Shown: positions 51,369 through 60,184, numbered from the stretch's first letter. The stretch: 64,000 nucleotides of DNA from Siminovitchia terrae (GCF_003605405.2 NZ_QYTW02000022.1:1-64000); one strand, 5' to 3'. Program-made: numbers and translations. Notes: a model not told the origin generated them from the sequence alone.

Positions 51369-54047
51369 TTATCCATTATCTTCTTCGCGGCCATCAGGGA
51401 TTACGTTGGTTGGCGCTTCAGGGTTATCAGGTTCTTTATCCTTATTATCATCTTTGTTGTCATTTCCTGGATTTTGATTTCCCGGATTTTCATTGCCGTT
51501 ATTCCCGTTATCAGGCTGCTGTTCATTGTTTGGATCTTGTTTATCATCATTTTGGTCTTGATCAGGCTCTTGATCCTTATTCTGATCTTCATCTTGATTT
51601 TCTGGATCGTCCTGGTCTTCAGAATCCTGATCATCCTCATCTTGCTTGTCTTCATCTTCCTCGTCCTCATCCTCATCTTTTTCATCTTCGTCAGACGGGA
51701 CTGTCACGCTGGCTGTTCCAGCAGCACTTCGTTGAGAACCAGAAACTGCGACAACTTGTATTCCGTAAGTTTCACCAGGTTCTACCGCACTGATTGTGTA
51801 TCCAGTATCGGATGTTGTACCAAGGTCTTTTTTCTTGCCGCCCCCAAGGTCAACCTGTACGTTGTATTTCACATCCTTATCAGAATGACTCCATGAGAAG
51901 ACAACTTGTTTTCCACCCTTGTCATATTTTCCGCTCACTGATGGGGCATCTAATTTATCGTATGTCTGGGATACTTCTGTCGGCTGCGTACCTGCAACAA
52001 ATAACTCGTACACAATATTGCTATCCGGAGTATGTTTACTTGGTTTTTTGGCAGGGTTGGATCCTTTTTCAACTGCAGCCCTTACTACGCTCTTAGGCAT
52101 GGTAAAATCAGGCGTTTGAATATCCGCTGATACATGGGTCATCAGGCTTTTGAATAGCTGCTGAGAGATTGTCAAGTCCTTTGGAAGGATTGGATTCTTT
52201 CTGTTCTCATAGCCTGTCCAAACAGCAATTGTATAATTCGTTGTATAGCCAGCGAACCAAGAGTCTGGGGAACTTCCATCTGGAATGTTATTCTCCAACA
52301 TCTCTTTTTGAGTATAGTTAGTTGTACCGGTTTTCCCGGCTACTGGCAATCCAGGTATAGCAGCAGCTCCACCTGTAGCACCGGCTTTACCCGAAAGCAC
52401 ATCTTTTAACATATCGGTGACCATGTAAGCTGTTGAATCCTTCATGGCAACTTCCGGCTCCACTTTATTTTTGATTTCTGTTTCTTCATCCATTAGAACA
52501 ATCTTTTTGACCGTATGCGGTTTATTGTACATCCCGTTATTGCCAAAGGCTGCATAAGCACCGGCAAGAGTCATAGGGGAAGGATGCTGTTCACCGCCTC
52601 CGATTGAGTCTGCTTCCACAAGATCAGAATCGTCCAATCCCAGTTTTTCTGCAAACTGTTTGACATTTTCCTGCCCAGCTTCTTGGAAAGCTTTTAAGGC
52701 CGGGATATTTCTTGACATATATAATGCTTCGCGCATAGACATTTGTCCTAAATGGGTTCTGTTATAATTATTGATTGGTGAACCATTTGAGTAAGTATAT
52801 GGCTCATCCACAATTTGCTCATAGGTAGACCAATTTAGATATTCAATAGCAGGGCCATAATCAAAAATCGGTTTTGCAGTAGACCCCGGAGTTTTATCTT
52901 TCAATTGTGTAGCGAAGTTGCGTCCACGTTTAACCTCTTGGTTCCTGCTGCCTCCAATTGCCCTTACTTCCCCTGATTTTGTATCCATCAATACGATCCC
53001 GGCTTGGAATTTTTCGTCCGGATATTGGACGACTTCGTCCGTAAAGAGCATATTTTCGGTGTGTTTCTGTGCATCCGGATCAAGTGTTGTATAAATTTTC
53101 AACCCATCCGCAAAGACATTATAGTCTCCCATTTCTTCTACTTCCCTGATGACTTGATCCACAAAAGAATCATATTTATAAGATTCTTTTTGGTTCTCCT
53201 CTTGGGGAACGAGTGTTTCAGCAACGGAAATTTTCTGTGCTTTTTCCATTTGTTCTTTGCTGATCTTGCCATGCTGATGCATCAGTGATAAAACGATGTT
53301 TTTCCTTTTATCCGCTTTTTCAAGATGTTTATACGGATTATAATTGTTCGGGCTTTGTGGAAGTCCTGCCAAAAATGCTGCTTCCTGCAACTCCAATTCA
53401 TCAAGGGTTTTATTAAAATAGAACTTTGAAGCTGTTTCAATTCCGTGAATCCCGTTGGAATAATAGATTTTATTCACATACATCTCAAAGATCTGGTCTT
53501 TCGTGTAATTATTTTCAAGCTGGATGGAAAGCCATGCTTCCTGCGCTTTTCTTTTCAGTGTTTTTTCGTCAGAAAGGAAAGAGCGTTTAACAACCTGCTG
53601 TGTTAATGTAGAAGCTCCTTCAGAACCGAAGCCCCGTGAAAAATTCGCAAGGACAGCGCCGGCAAGCCTCTTGATATCGATCCCATGATGCTTATAAAAG
53701 CGTACATCTTCTGTAGCTAAAACAGCATCCTTTACCTGTTTAGAAATATGATCAAATTCAACATAATCACGTCGTTCTGCTCCCAGTGTCGTAAATACCT
53801 CTCCGTTAATATCAAGCAATTGAGATGCAACGGGGTCAACTAGCAATTGCTTATCTAGCTTGGGTGCATCCTTAACATACCAGGCAAACGTACCGGCACC
53901 AGCCGCCAAACCTACAAATGCAAGAATTAAAAAAACCACAATCACTTTTTTGAATAAGCTTTTTTTCTTGCCTTTATTTGTATCTTGCTTTTTATTGGCA
54001 CCCACTTTACGGCGCCGTTCTGTCCGAGATTGATAATTCTCTCCCAT
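51369..54047 (-). CDS. ponA: Penicillin-binding protein 1A/1B
   Basis: 892 residues, bifunctional class A PBP that makes and cross-links peptidoglycan. One anchor (about 33-55), a glycosyltransferase domain with catalytic Glu113 in ATEDVRFYKHHG, a transpeptidase domain with GSTAK (Ser389, Lys392), SRN (445-447) and KTG (572-574), a fibronectin III domain (about 698-783) and a 107-residue tail (785-892) made almost only of Asp, Glu, Asn, Gln, Lys, Pro and Gly. Such a tail exists in Bacillus PonA but this one is very acidic. Cotranscribed with recU, 40 bases upstream. Confidence 0.95.
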   Translation of the reverse strand: MGENYQSRTERRRKVGANKKQDTNKGKKKSLFKKVIVVFLILAFVGLAAGAGTFAWYVKDAPKLDKQLLVDPVASQLLDINGEVFTTLGAERRDYVEFDHISKQVKDAVLATEDVRFYKHHGIDIKRLAGAVLANFSRGFGSEGASTLTQQVVKRSFLSDEKTLKRKAQEAWLSIQLENNYTKDQIFEMYVNKIYYSNGIHGIETASKFYFNKTLDELELQEAAFLAGLPQSPNNYNPYKHLEKADKRKNIVLSLMHQHGKISKEQMEKAQKISVAETLVPQEENQKESYKYDSFVDQVIREVEEMGDYNVFADGLKIYTTLDPDAQKHTENMLFTDEVVQYPDEKFQAGIVLMDTKSGEVRAIGGSRNQEVKRGRNFATQLKDKTPGSTAKPIFDYGPAIEYLNWSTYEQIVDEPYTYSNGSPINNYNRTHLGQMSMREALYMSRNIPALKAFQEAGQENVKQFAEKLGLDDSDLVEADSIGGGEQHPSPMTLAGAYAAFGNNGMYNKPHTVKKIVLMDEETEIKNKVEPEVAMKDSTAYMVTDMLKDVLSGKAGATGGAAAIPGLPVAGKTGTTNYTQKEMLENNIPDGSSPDSWFAGYTTNYTIAVWTGYENRKNPILPKDLTISQQLFKSLMTHVSADIQTPDFTMPKSVVRAAVEKGSNPAKKPSKHTPDSNIVYELFVAGTQPTEVSQTYDKLDAPSVSGKYDKGGKQVVFSWSHSDKDVKYNVQVDLGGGKKKDLGTTSDTGYTISAVEPGETYGIQVVAVSGSQRSAAGTASVTVPSDEDEKDEDEDEEDEDKQDEDDQDSEDQDDPENQDEDQNKDQEPDQDQNDDKQDPNNEQQPDNGNNGNENPGNQNPGNDNKDDNKDKEPDNPEAPTNVIPDGREEDNG

Positions 54048-54087
54048 TAATAATCCTCACTTTCCGTACCGCAGTATCCTTATCATT

Positions 54088-54699
54088 TTAGAAAGAATAG
54101 AGATTCCGTAAGATTTTTAAATAATCGATCCTTGGTGCCCATCCTATTTCGATGGAATGCCCATAGGTTTCCAATTCCTGTTTTGTGATTGATTTGCGTC
54201 CGCCATTTTCCATGCGGTCCCAAAATTTGAATAGGCGCTCGCCTTCAAGCAAAAAGATTTCTTCCGAAGCTGAAAAACGAATAATGACAAAAGCAATTCC
54301 ATTTTGTTTGATTACATTTTTCATGTGATCTATCTGGTGTTCATGAATATTTTTTAATGGAAAGGATGTGGAGCTTTTTGTCTCTTTTGCCTCGAAATCG
54401 ATATATTTTCCATTGGATATCCCATTATAATCAGTTGTTGATGCTTGGCGAAAGTATGCTTCTTTGATAACCGCTGTGCTCCTCTTAGCATAATCAACAT
54501 GAACGATTTGGACCGGCGTGGGCTTTTTATGGATGACAGCCAGTCCTTTAGTTAAATAATATTGATTTGTCTCGTTTAAATCTTCTTCCAGTGTCATGCC
54601 CCTATTGCTATAAATAATATCTTTATTAGGAGACTCTGCTTTTTTAACTGTTTTAGGCTGTGCCACATATTTACGGCCTGTAGGATAATGAAATTCCAT
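54088..54699 (-). CDS. recU: Holliday junction resolvase RecU
   Basis: 203 residues. It cleaves four-way junctions in recombination and chromosome segregation. The expected active-site residues are Asp90 in [19 protein letters not shown] and Asp101, Glu103 and Lys105 after it, one or two positions offset from B. subtilis. The ATG at 54699 has AAGGGGGAT upstream. It forms an operon with ponA, as in B. subtilis, and is divergent from yppC. Confidence 0.95.
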   Translation of the reverse strand: MEFHYPTGRKYVAQPKTVKKAESPNKDIIYSNRGMTLEEDLNETNQYYLTKGLAVIHKKPTPVQIVHVDYAKRSTAVIKEAYFRQASTTDYNGISNGKYIDFEAKETKSSTSFPLKNIHEHQIDHMKNVIKQNGIAFVIIRFSASEEIFLLEGERLFKFWDRMENGGRKSITKQELETYGHSIEIGWAPRIDYLKILRNLYSF

Positions 54700-54799
54700 G
54701 ATTTATCCCCCTTATGAAACTAAATTATATCACAGGCATTGAATAAAAATATGGAACTTTAGTACATATTAAAGAGAAAATGATTTGGAGCAAACAGTG

Positions 54800-55783
54800 A
54801 TGAAGCCCGATAGTTCATTTTACAGGATTCAATCCAATGAACATTTTATTATAAATCAAATTAAACAGGAAGAGTATAAAGGAAATAAAGATAATATTTC
54901 AAGGACAAAAACCTATCAACGTTATTTTTTGAAAAATCCAGAAATAGCATGGGCTTTTTTGGCCTCGATGGTTTCGAGGAATACTGGCTGGAATATGGGA
55001 GATCTATATGGAGAAGTAATCCCTGATTTGCTTGATGAAGAGACTAGAAAAAGGCTTTTTCTTACATTAGAAAAGGCGAATTGGATTATTTTTAAAGATG
55101 CCTTTCCTCAACTGCTTATATATCAATATTCAAAAATGATCGGACGGCCACTGTTTCATTTGCTGGAGCATTTTTATGTCTCGAGCTTTATGCAATATGA
55201 ATGGCAGCTTTTTTGGGAAATGGGAGACAGGAAGAGGCTGCTGTATGCCCTGATTGTCAACGAACAGTATGTCATTCAACAACCGGTTATTTTACATCCA
55301 TCTTATAAGTACAAAATATTTCATTCGGCATTTTTTATTCTTCATGAGCTTTTACATTTTAATTGTGTTATTTTTCCGACAACCAATGGTGAGTTGTATG
55401 GAGAGAGTGTAGTTCAATTTAAAAAGGTATGGAAGAGGATTGATTTGGGCAAACGCCTTTCCTCCATTTTGTTTGACGATGATCTTTACCCACGATTTCT
55501 CCATTTCGCCATCAACACAGAGCCTACAGGTTCACGTTATGATTATGAACGGTATGGCTATGAAAAAAGAAAGCGGAAGAATCCTTTTATTAGGACTGTA
55601 CTGCCTATTATTGAACATCACAACAGGCAGGTGGGAGACTGGTCATTAAATCACCAGCCCAAGCCGGGATGGGAGAAAGCTCCATGCACGATTTCACCAG
55701 TTGCTTTGACAAATTGGTTTTATCAAAAGGATGAACAGCTAGAACTATATCATCTTGCAAAGCAGTTGCTATCGAAACGGTGA
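54800..55783 (+). CDS. yppC: DUF2515 protein YppC
   Basis: 327 residues, rich in aromatic and basic residues. Blocks such as SRTKTYQRYFLKNPEIAWAF and MVSRNTGWNMGDLYG recall the family. No signal peptide and no recognised catalytic motif. Its ATG at 54800 lies nine bases after GGAG; a TTG at 54785 is in frame. Position opposite recU matches B. subtilis yppC. Function unknown. Confidence 0.8.
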   Translation: MKPDSSFYRIQSNEHFIINQIKQEEYKGNKDNISRTKTYQRYFLKNPEIAWAFLASMVSRNTGWNMGDLYGEVIPDLLDEETRKRLFLTLEKANWIIFKDAFPQLLIYQYSKMIGRPLFHLLEHFYVSSFMQYEWQLFWEMGDRKRLLYALIVNEQYVIQQPVILHPSYKYKIFHSAFFILHELLHFNCVIFPTTNGELYGESVVQFKKVWKRIDLGKRLSSILFDDDLYPRFLHFAINTEPTGSRYDYERYGYEKRKRKNPFIRTVLPIIEHHNRQVGDWSLNHQPKPGWEKAPCTISPVALTNWFYQKDEQLELYHLAKQLLSKR

Positions 55784-55921
55784 CAACCTGTCGAAAAGCG
55801 CTCCGAGGTAAAAAATTTAACACTTTGTTTGCCGATTTGCTTCTAGTTTTGTCAGGATGGAAGGAAGTTGATTTATAAGAGAGAATACGTTATCAAACAA
55901 GTCTTGACGGAGGAGATAACG

Positions 55922-56128
55922 ATGAATATGAATGATTGTCTCAACAGGTTGGCGGAAATCAAAGAGCAGTTGGATTTGTTGGAAAAACAAGTTTGCGAAC
56001 GGGTTAGAAGCGAAGAGTCGAACGAAACGGTCGCTATGGATCGTGAAAGAAGGTCCGTGGATAGAAAGCTTGCCCAATTGGAACTGAAAAGTGCGAGAGA
56101 GCGAATAAGGCAATACCATGTTTCATAA
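55922..56128 (+). CDS. Small coiled-coil protein in the yppD position
   Basis: 68 residues, mostly charged and helical (LNRLAEIKEQLDLLEKQV, then RSVDRKLAQLELKSARERI), so likely a coiled coil. GGAGG lies eight bases before the ATG at 55922. It occupies the place of yppD in B. subtilis, but I cannot confirm homology. Cytoplasmic; no function known. Confidence 0.65.
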   Translation: MNMNDCLNRLAEIKEQLDLLEKQVCERVRSEESNETVAMDRERRSVDRKLAQLELKSARERIRQYHVS

Positions 56129-56227
56129 AGCCATCTTGAAATGTTGCTTGTAAGAGTATAAGATGATTATTGCAGTTAGTCGCATCAGGCAGCTTTATTC
56201 AGCTGTAAATAGAGGGGCTGAAGAAAG

Positions 56228-56605
56228 ATGAAATATAGGCATTTGGAAGAAATGACAAGGGGGTTGCTTGAATACAATCGCCAAGCAGCTGAGTCCTATC
56301 ATCATTGCCGTAAAACCGGAAAACAGAGCGATTTTTATAAAGAGGTAAAGCCATTCGCTGACAAAGTCAAAGCAATGAGTGAGGAGTGGGAACGGGAAGC
56401 TGTTCAATGGGTGGACGATATCAGGCCAAAAAATCTTTATCCCTTACAAATAAAAAATACTGCCGAAAATCTTCAAATGGTATCCATTAGAGCATTTTTT
56501 TCCAATACAAGCTTAAAAAAATTCAAGGGCCATATTCAATCGATTGAATATATTCTGGAACGAATCCTTGAAGAAATAAAAGAAAGCAAATCCCCGGATC
56601 AATGA
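56228..56605 (+). CDS. yppE: DUF1798 protein YppE
   Basis: 125 residues, all-helical and charged, starting MKYRHLEEMTRGLLEYN. B. subtilis YppE is a small four-helix protein of the same length with unknown function. Start ATG at 56228, GAAGAAAG-type site. It converges with yppF and shares its terminator. Confidence 0.8.
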   Translation: MKYRHLEEMTRGLLEYNRQAAESYHHCRKTGKQSDFYKEVKPFADKVKAMSEEWEREAVQWVDDIRPKNLYPLQIKNTAENLQMVSIRAFFSNTSLKKFKGHIQSIEYILERILEEIKESKSPDQ

Positions 56606-56624
56606 CCCCGGGATTTGCTTTCTT
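56581..56624. terminator. Bidirectional terminator between yppE and yppF
   Basis: AAAGCAAATCCCC pairs with GGGATTTGCTTT-type bases across the loop; A and T runs flank it and it overlaps the ends of both convergent genes. Confidence 0.85.
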
Positions 56625-56834
56625 TTATGCTTCAGTTTTAATAGCGCTTTCAAAATCAACATCCACATTATGGGCCCCAAGTGCTTCCAACTCACGAATA
56701 ATACTCCGGAATTCCTTTAGGGATATTTCGTTATTAATATAAGTCTGTTTAGCAAAGTCCAACAATTGACAAGTGTCTTCAATAGGATATGACCTTTTTT
56801 GGAAAAACTTTTCCTTCAATTCGTGAATTGTCAT
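56625..56834 (-). CDS. yppF: YppF family protein
   Basis: 69 residues, helical, beginning MTIHELKEKFFQKRSYPIEDTC. It has one Cys and an acidic C-terminus. The ATG at 56834 is seven bases from GGAGG; the ATG at 56840 would be only one base away. B. subtilis YppF has 62 residues and the same place. Function unknown. Confidence 0.78.
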   Translation of the reverse strand: MTIHELKEKFFQKRSYPIEDTCQLLDFAKQTYINNEISLKEFRSIIRELEALGAHNVDVDFESAIKTEA

Positions 56835-56968
56835 GAACATACCTCCCAGGCTTTTTTTACATAGTAACATAGAATTTTTGATTTTCTTTTTAATAGAAAA
56901 GTGAGACTTCCGACAAAGGGAAAGAAAAATCGACATTTTTTGTATGCGTTTGCAATTGTGCGTTCATC

Positions 56969-56995
56969 ACGTTTTCCCTCAAAGCGCATATTTTA
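56969..56995 (+). promoter_or_regulatory. Probable sigma-K promoter of yppG
   Basis: AC (56969-56970), 16 bp, then CATATTTTA (56987-56995) fits the sigma-K pattern of AC and CATANNNTA. It lies 37 bases before yppG. Confidence 0.45.
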
Positions 56996-57031
56996 TATGT
57001 AGAGTAATTCTGAAGAAGGAGGATAACATGG

Positions 57032-57475
57032 ATGTACTACATGAGAAGGAATACAAGCTTATTATCTCCTTATCACCACATGTACGCTCCTTATCATGCA
57101 GGTTATGGGATGTATCCCCCTAATGGCTTTTACCAACCGGCTCCGCAAATGAATCATATGCATACTCAACAACAATATATGAACCAGCCTCAGGGGAGCA
57201 ATAACATGCCAAGCCAATTATTTCATAATCCGTTGCAGACTGAAGAAGATCATCTGCTTACCCAATATCAGGGTGAATATACTCAACCTTATCAAATTCC
57301 CAAATTCCCCAAACCAGCGCAATCAGGTCATTTCAACACATTCTTGAATTCATTCAAATCCCAAAACGGTTCTCTTGATTTAAACAAAATGATGGATACT
57401 GCAGGCCAAATGATGAATGCGTTGACACAAGTTTCAAATATGGCCAAAGGTCTGGGGGGATTTTTTAAATCCTAA
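57032..57475 (+). CDS. yppG: Spore-coat-type protein YppG
   Basis: 147 residues. The first half is rich in Tyr, His, Met, Pro and Gln (YHHMYAPYHAGYGMYPP), typical of coat proteins; the end has DLNKMMDTAGQMMNALTQVSNMAKGL and a closing GGFFKS typical of the YppG family. GGAGG lies eight bases before the ATG at 57032; an out-of-frame ATG at 57028 is not used. A sigma-K-like promoter upstream supports late sporulation expression. Confidence 0.83.
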   Translation: MYYMRRNTSLLSPYHHMYAPYHAGYGMYPPNGFYQPAPQMNHMHTQQQYMNQPQGSNNMPSQLFHNPLQTEEDHLLTQYQGEYTQPYQIPKFPKPAQSGHFNTFLNSFKSQNGSLDLNKMMDTAGQMMNALTQVSNMAKGLGGFFKS

Positions 57476-57480
57476 GCACA

Positions 57481-57620
57481 ATGGCGTATTATCGGCTCAA
57501 ACCTAGGCGAGGGCTTGCCTTTGTTTTCATCAGTTATTAACTTAATCCTTGCTTTGCGGCACTCGCCTGGGTCAGGGAGCGACGTCCTGTCGGTTCGCCA
57601 CCGGATAACTCGACGACTCG
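57481..57620 (+). repeat. Dispersed modular repeat, copy F (decayed)
   Basis: Shares CTTAATCCTTGCNTTGCGG-like bases and the GCGACGTCCTGTCGG box with copy E, but the long CCCCGACAAGC block is missing. It fills most of the space between yppG and the hsp20 terminator. The remaining bases to 57730 show nothing recognisable. Confidence 0.5.
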
Positions 57621-57732
57621 GCCACCTTAAAGAGCTATATTCTGTGGCTCAGAAGAGAGTTAGATGGATTTAAAATGGTAAATGGGTTATTCACAACTTA
57701 AGCTTTTTCATTTCCTCAAATTCCTCAAACAT

Positions 57733-57770
57733 GAAAAAAGGAATCGGTCTAAGGAGACCGTTCCTTTTCT
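57733..57770. terminator. Bidirectional terminator between yppG and hsp20
   Basis: AAAAGGAATCGGTCT pairs with AGACCGTTCCTTTT (one G-U), with A and T runs outside. Confidence 0.88.
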
Positions 57771-58240
57771 CATGTAATATCCACTTTTTTTCCCATCAGC
57801 TTGTTGATGAAGACGGTTAAAAGACCGTTTTCGTATGTTGCTTTCACATTTTTTGTATCAATAGCTTTTGCTAGTGGTATAGTTCTCGAAGCTTTTCTCA
57901 TTGTATTTTGATGCTGGATCAATTCCTGCTGCTGGTTTTCAGTGTTGATTGTTTCATGATGCTTGACAGTGATTGTAACGTACTGCTGTAATACATCAAT
58001 TTCAATCTGTTCCTTTTTAATCCCGGGAAGCTTCGCCCGAATAATATATTTTGACTCGGTTTCTTTTAGCTCCACCGATAAGCTGTTGGCAAAAGGCGAT
58101 GAGCTGAATAATTCATCAAGGTTTTCTAAAAAGCCTTTTACTGGACGATGTTCGAAAAAATCATTCATGGCTTTCATTAGGTGATTTATTGGTTCAGGAT
58201 TCTTATTATTGTAATCATCCTTTGAAAATTTTTCCGTCAT
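57770..58240 (-). CDS. Small heat-shock protein, Hsp20/alpha-crystallin family
   Basis: 156 residues. The alpha-crystallin domain covers about 55-150 (SVELKETESKYIIRAKLPGIKKEQIEI at its start), and a C-terminal ENGLLTVFINKL closes it, close to the usual conserved G-L. ATP-independent holdase. It is convergent with yppG and divergent from cotD. AAGGAGG lies 11 bases before the ATG. It is not a coat homologue by N-terminus; whether it is stress or sporulation controlled cannot be told. Confidence 0.87.
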   Translation of the reverse strand: MTEKFSKDDYNNKNPEPINHLMKAMNDFFEHRPVKGFLENLDELFSSSPFANSLSVELKETESKYIIRAKLPGIKKEQIEIDVLQQYVTITVKHHETINTENQQQELIQHQNTMRKASRTIPLAKAIDTKNVKATYENGLLTVFINKLMGKKVDIT

Positions 58241-58553
58241 CGAGGGTCTCCCTCCTTGAGTTAATATATGGTATAGTATGAATATATAAATTAAAAAGTT
58301 CTCTGTTCAATTAACGCTAATGCACAGATTGGTTGGAAATAGAAAATATTCCAAAAACATTTCCCGGGCAAGCGCAACATTCGACTTTGAACAGAACATT
58401 TTAGCACAATATGTTCAGTGGTGTCGTTTGTTGTACAAATATTTTTGGATGGTATTATTATTATTAAAATAGGTATATGATTCAGTACGAGTATGGTTAT
58501 TTTACATAGGGTGTTAGTGTAAGAACTAATGGTGAGAAAGGAGTAGCGACCTA
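58241..58553. other. Intergenic region between hsp20 and cotD
   Basis: 312 bases, AT-rich. It contains a distant inverted repeat, CTGTTCAA (58303-58310) and TTGAACAG (58387-58394), 76 bases apart, and the candidate sigma-K promoter of cotD. No heat-shock CIRCE or CtsR site was found in it. Confidence 0.4.
58487..58513 (+). promoter_or_regulatory. Probable sigma-K promoter of cotD
   Basis: AC (58487-58488), 16 bp, then CATAGGGTG (58505-58513), a sigma-K -10 with one mismatch. It lies 41 bases before cotD; the spacing equals that before yppG. Confidence 0.4.
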
Positions 58554-58910
58554 ATGATGACAAATTGCGGATGTGGAAGTTGCGTCGATTGCGGAACACA
58601 AGTACTCCCTGCTGTGGTTCATCCTACTAAATGCTGTGTAAACCATAAATTTTATAACAATATCATCCCTGAGATTCACCCAACGCATACAACTAATGTT
58701 AACCATATTAATTGTGAGCATCAGCATTATTTCCCGCATACTGAATCAGTCGTAAATGAGGTGACAAATACCCAATCATTTGCTCCTGGCCCAGGACCTG
58801 GTATCGGCGTACCTCCTGGCCCGGGATTTGGTCCAATGGCTGGCCCAGGGATGGGTCCTATGATGGGCCCAGGAATGGGACCAATGGGGGGACCAATGTT
58901 TCCTTATTAA
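58554..58910 (+). CDS. cotD: Spore coat protein CotD
   Basis: 118 residues. The N-terminal MMTNCGCGSCVDCG and HPTKCCVNHKFYNNIIPEIH are typical of CotD, including the conserved Cys and His pattern. The C-terminal 45 residues repeat GPGMGPM-like units rich in Gly, Pro and Met. It is made in the mother cell and placed in the inner coat. ATG at 58554 or 58557, after AAAGGAG. It sits before gpsB. Confidence 0.9.
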   Translation: MMTNCGCGSCVDCGTQVLPAVVHPTKCCVNHKFYNNIIPEIHPTHTTNVNHINCEHQHYFPHTESVVNEVTNTQSFAPGPGPGIGVPPGPGFGPMAGPGMGPMMGPGMGPMGGPMFPY

Positions 58911-58916
58911 ATTGAG

Positions 58917-58949
58917 AGGAGCAAGGATGAAAAATTCATCCTTGCCTCC
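58917..58949 (+). terminator. Hairpin after cotD
   Basis: GCAAGGATGA pairs with TCATCCTTGC around AAAAAT; no clean T-run follows. Confidence 0.55.
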
Positions 58950-59058
58950 ATACATACAATGAAAGACCTGGGATGAGATATTCCTTAGGTTAAATTGACA
59001 AATAACCAATATTTTGAAAGAATGATATTAATGTCGTTTGAATTTGAGGTGGTCTCGA

Positions 59059-59364
59059 ATGTTGGCTGAGAAATTAAAACTAACTGCTAAAGAGATATTG
59101 GAAAAAGAATTTAAAACAGGTTTACGAGGATACAACCAAGAAGAAGTGGATAAGTTTTTAGATTTGATCATTAAGGATTATGAATCGATGCATACGATCA
59201 TTGATGAGATGCAGCAGGAAAATATGAGGTTGAAGAAACAGCTTGAAGAGAGTTCACGCCGTCAGCATATCCAACCTGCAGGCACGACTAACTTTGACAT
59301 TTTGAAGCGGCTTTCAAATTTGGAAAAGCATGTATTTGGAAGCAAACTTGATGAAAATGTATAA
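59059..59364 (+). CDS. gpsB: Cell division and cell wall coordinator GpsB
   Basis: 101 residues. The N-terminal DivIVA-like domain ([20 protein letters not shown], with membrane-binding Arg) is followed by a coiled coil, and the C-terminal [19 protein letters not shown] helical bundle fixes the identity. It binds PBP1 (the product of ponA nearby) and shuttles it between septum and side wall. Start ATG at 59059 with GAGGTGG; frames from 59038 are not needed. rnpB follows. Confidence 0.95.
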   Translation: MLAEKLKLTAKEILEKEFKTGLRGYNQEEVDKFLDLIIKDYESMHTIIDEMQQENMRLKKQLEESSRRQHIQPAGTTNFDILKRLSNLEKHVFGSKLDENV

Positions 59365-59418
59365 CCATCTTTTTACTACTTGAAAAAATAACAATTATAT
59401 ATTATAATTATCATCCAG

Positions 59419-59833
59419 TTGAATAACATTCGGGTAATCGCTGCATGTCTTTTTTAAAGGCGGCAGAGGAAAGTCCATGCTCGCACGGAGCTGAGATGCC
59501 CGTAGTGATCACGCCTGGTGAAACAATAAGCCAGGGCAGTCGGGTTCCGACTGACGGCAGGGAAAGCATCTACGTTCTATCAGGATATGATGTGAATACC
59601 TTGAAGGTGCCACAGTGACGAAGCTTTGTTGGAAACGACAAAGGTGGAACGAGGTAAACCCCGTGAGCGAGAAACTCAAATTATGGTAGAGGCACTTTTT
59701 ATTGCGGAAATGAACGCAGTAAGAGGCAGGCATGAAGCCTGCAGATAGATGATTACCGCCCAAGTACGAGGTCAACCTATGATCGATAGCAGTACAAAGG
59801 TACAGAACATGGCTTACAGAATGTTATTTATAG
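59419..59833 (+). ncRNA. rnpB: RNase P RNA, Bacillus type
   Basis: About 415 bases. The universal GAGGAAAGTCC is at 59466-59476; TGCTCGCACGG, GAGATGCCCGTAGTGATC, GTGCCACAGTGACGAAG, GAACGAGGTAAACCCC and GAACATGGCTTACAGA follow in the expected order. The ends pair (GAATAACATT with AATGTTATTTA). It is the catalytic RNA that matures tRNA 5' ends. Ends are accurate to a few bases. A terminator is at 59848-59883. Confidence 0.96.
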
Positions 59834-59847
59834 GTGAATCAACAAGT

Positions 59848-59883
59848 AATGCCTTCCGAATTTGGAGGGCATTGATTTTTTTA
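59848..59883 (+). terminator. Terminator of rnpB
   Basis: AATGCC(T)TCC pairs with GGA(G)GGCATT, followed by a T-run. Confidence 0.8.
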
Positions 59884-59967
59884 TACAATGAAAGCCCTTG
59901 CAAATAAGAATAATTTCTGGTTTTTAGAATATACTTTTGTTATAAATTCCAAAAAAGGGAGTGATTT

Positions 59968-60153
59968 ATGGATATGTCTCATATGATGAGCAATTTCAAA
60001 AGGATATCTGATGCATTGTATTCCTCAAGTGAAATACTGCAAAATGAGCATTTGCCTGAAGAAGCAAAGAAGCGTCTTCTGGAAGCGGAACAGAGTCTGA
60101 ATAAGGCTCTTCATCATGTTCTTTCAGAAAATAGGAATATTGCCCAGAGATGA
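59968..60153 (+). CDS. Small hypothetical protein
   Basis: 61 residues, MDMSHMMSNFKRISDALYSS then a helical EEAKKRLLEAEQSLNKALH segment. GGGAGTGAT lies at the right distance before the ATG and a good hairpin terminator follows immediately, so it is likely a real gene. I do not recognise the family. No signal peptide or membrane span. It lies between rnpB and ypwA, where ypsC is found in B. subtilis as I recall. Confidence 0.65.
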   Translation: MDMSHMMSNFKRISDALYSSSEILQNEHLPEEAKKRLLEAEQSLNKALHHVLSENRNIAQR

Positions 60154-60184
60154 GCGCAAGTGAATTCAGATCACTTGCGTTTTA
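60153..60184 (+). terminator. Terminator of the small gene at 59968
   Basis: CGCAAGTGA (60155-60163) pairs with TCACTTGCG (60171-60179), followed by TTTT. Confidence 0.85.

Noticed and set aside
51216-51896. Plus-strand frame encoding a very hydrophobic multi-span protein
   Set aside because: It is the antisense of the PonA acidic tail. Asp, Glu, Asn and Gln codons read backwards give Ile, Leu, Val and Phe codons, so the apparent membrane protein is an artefact.
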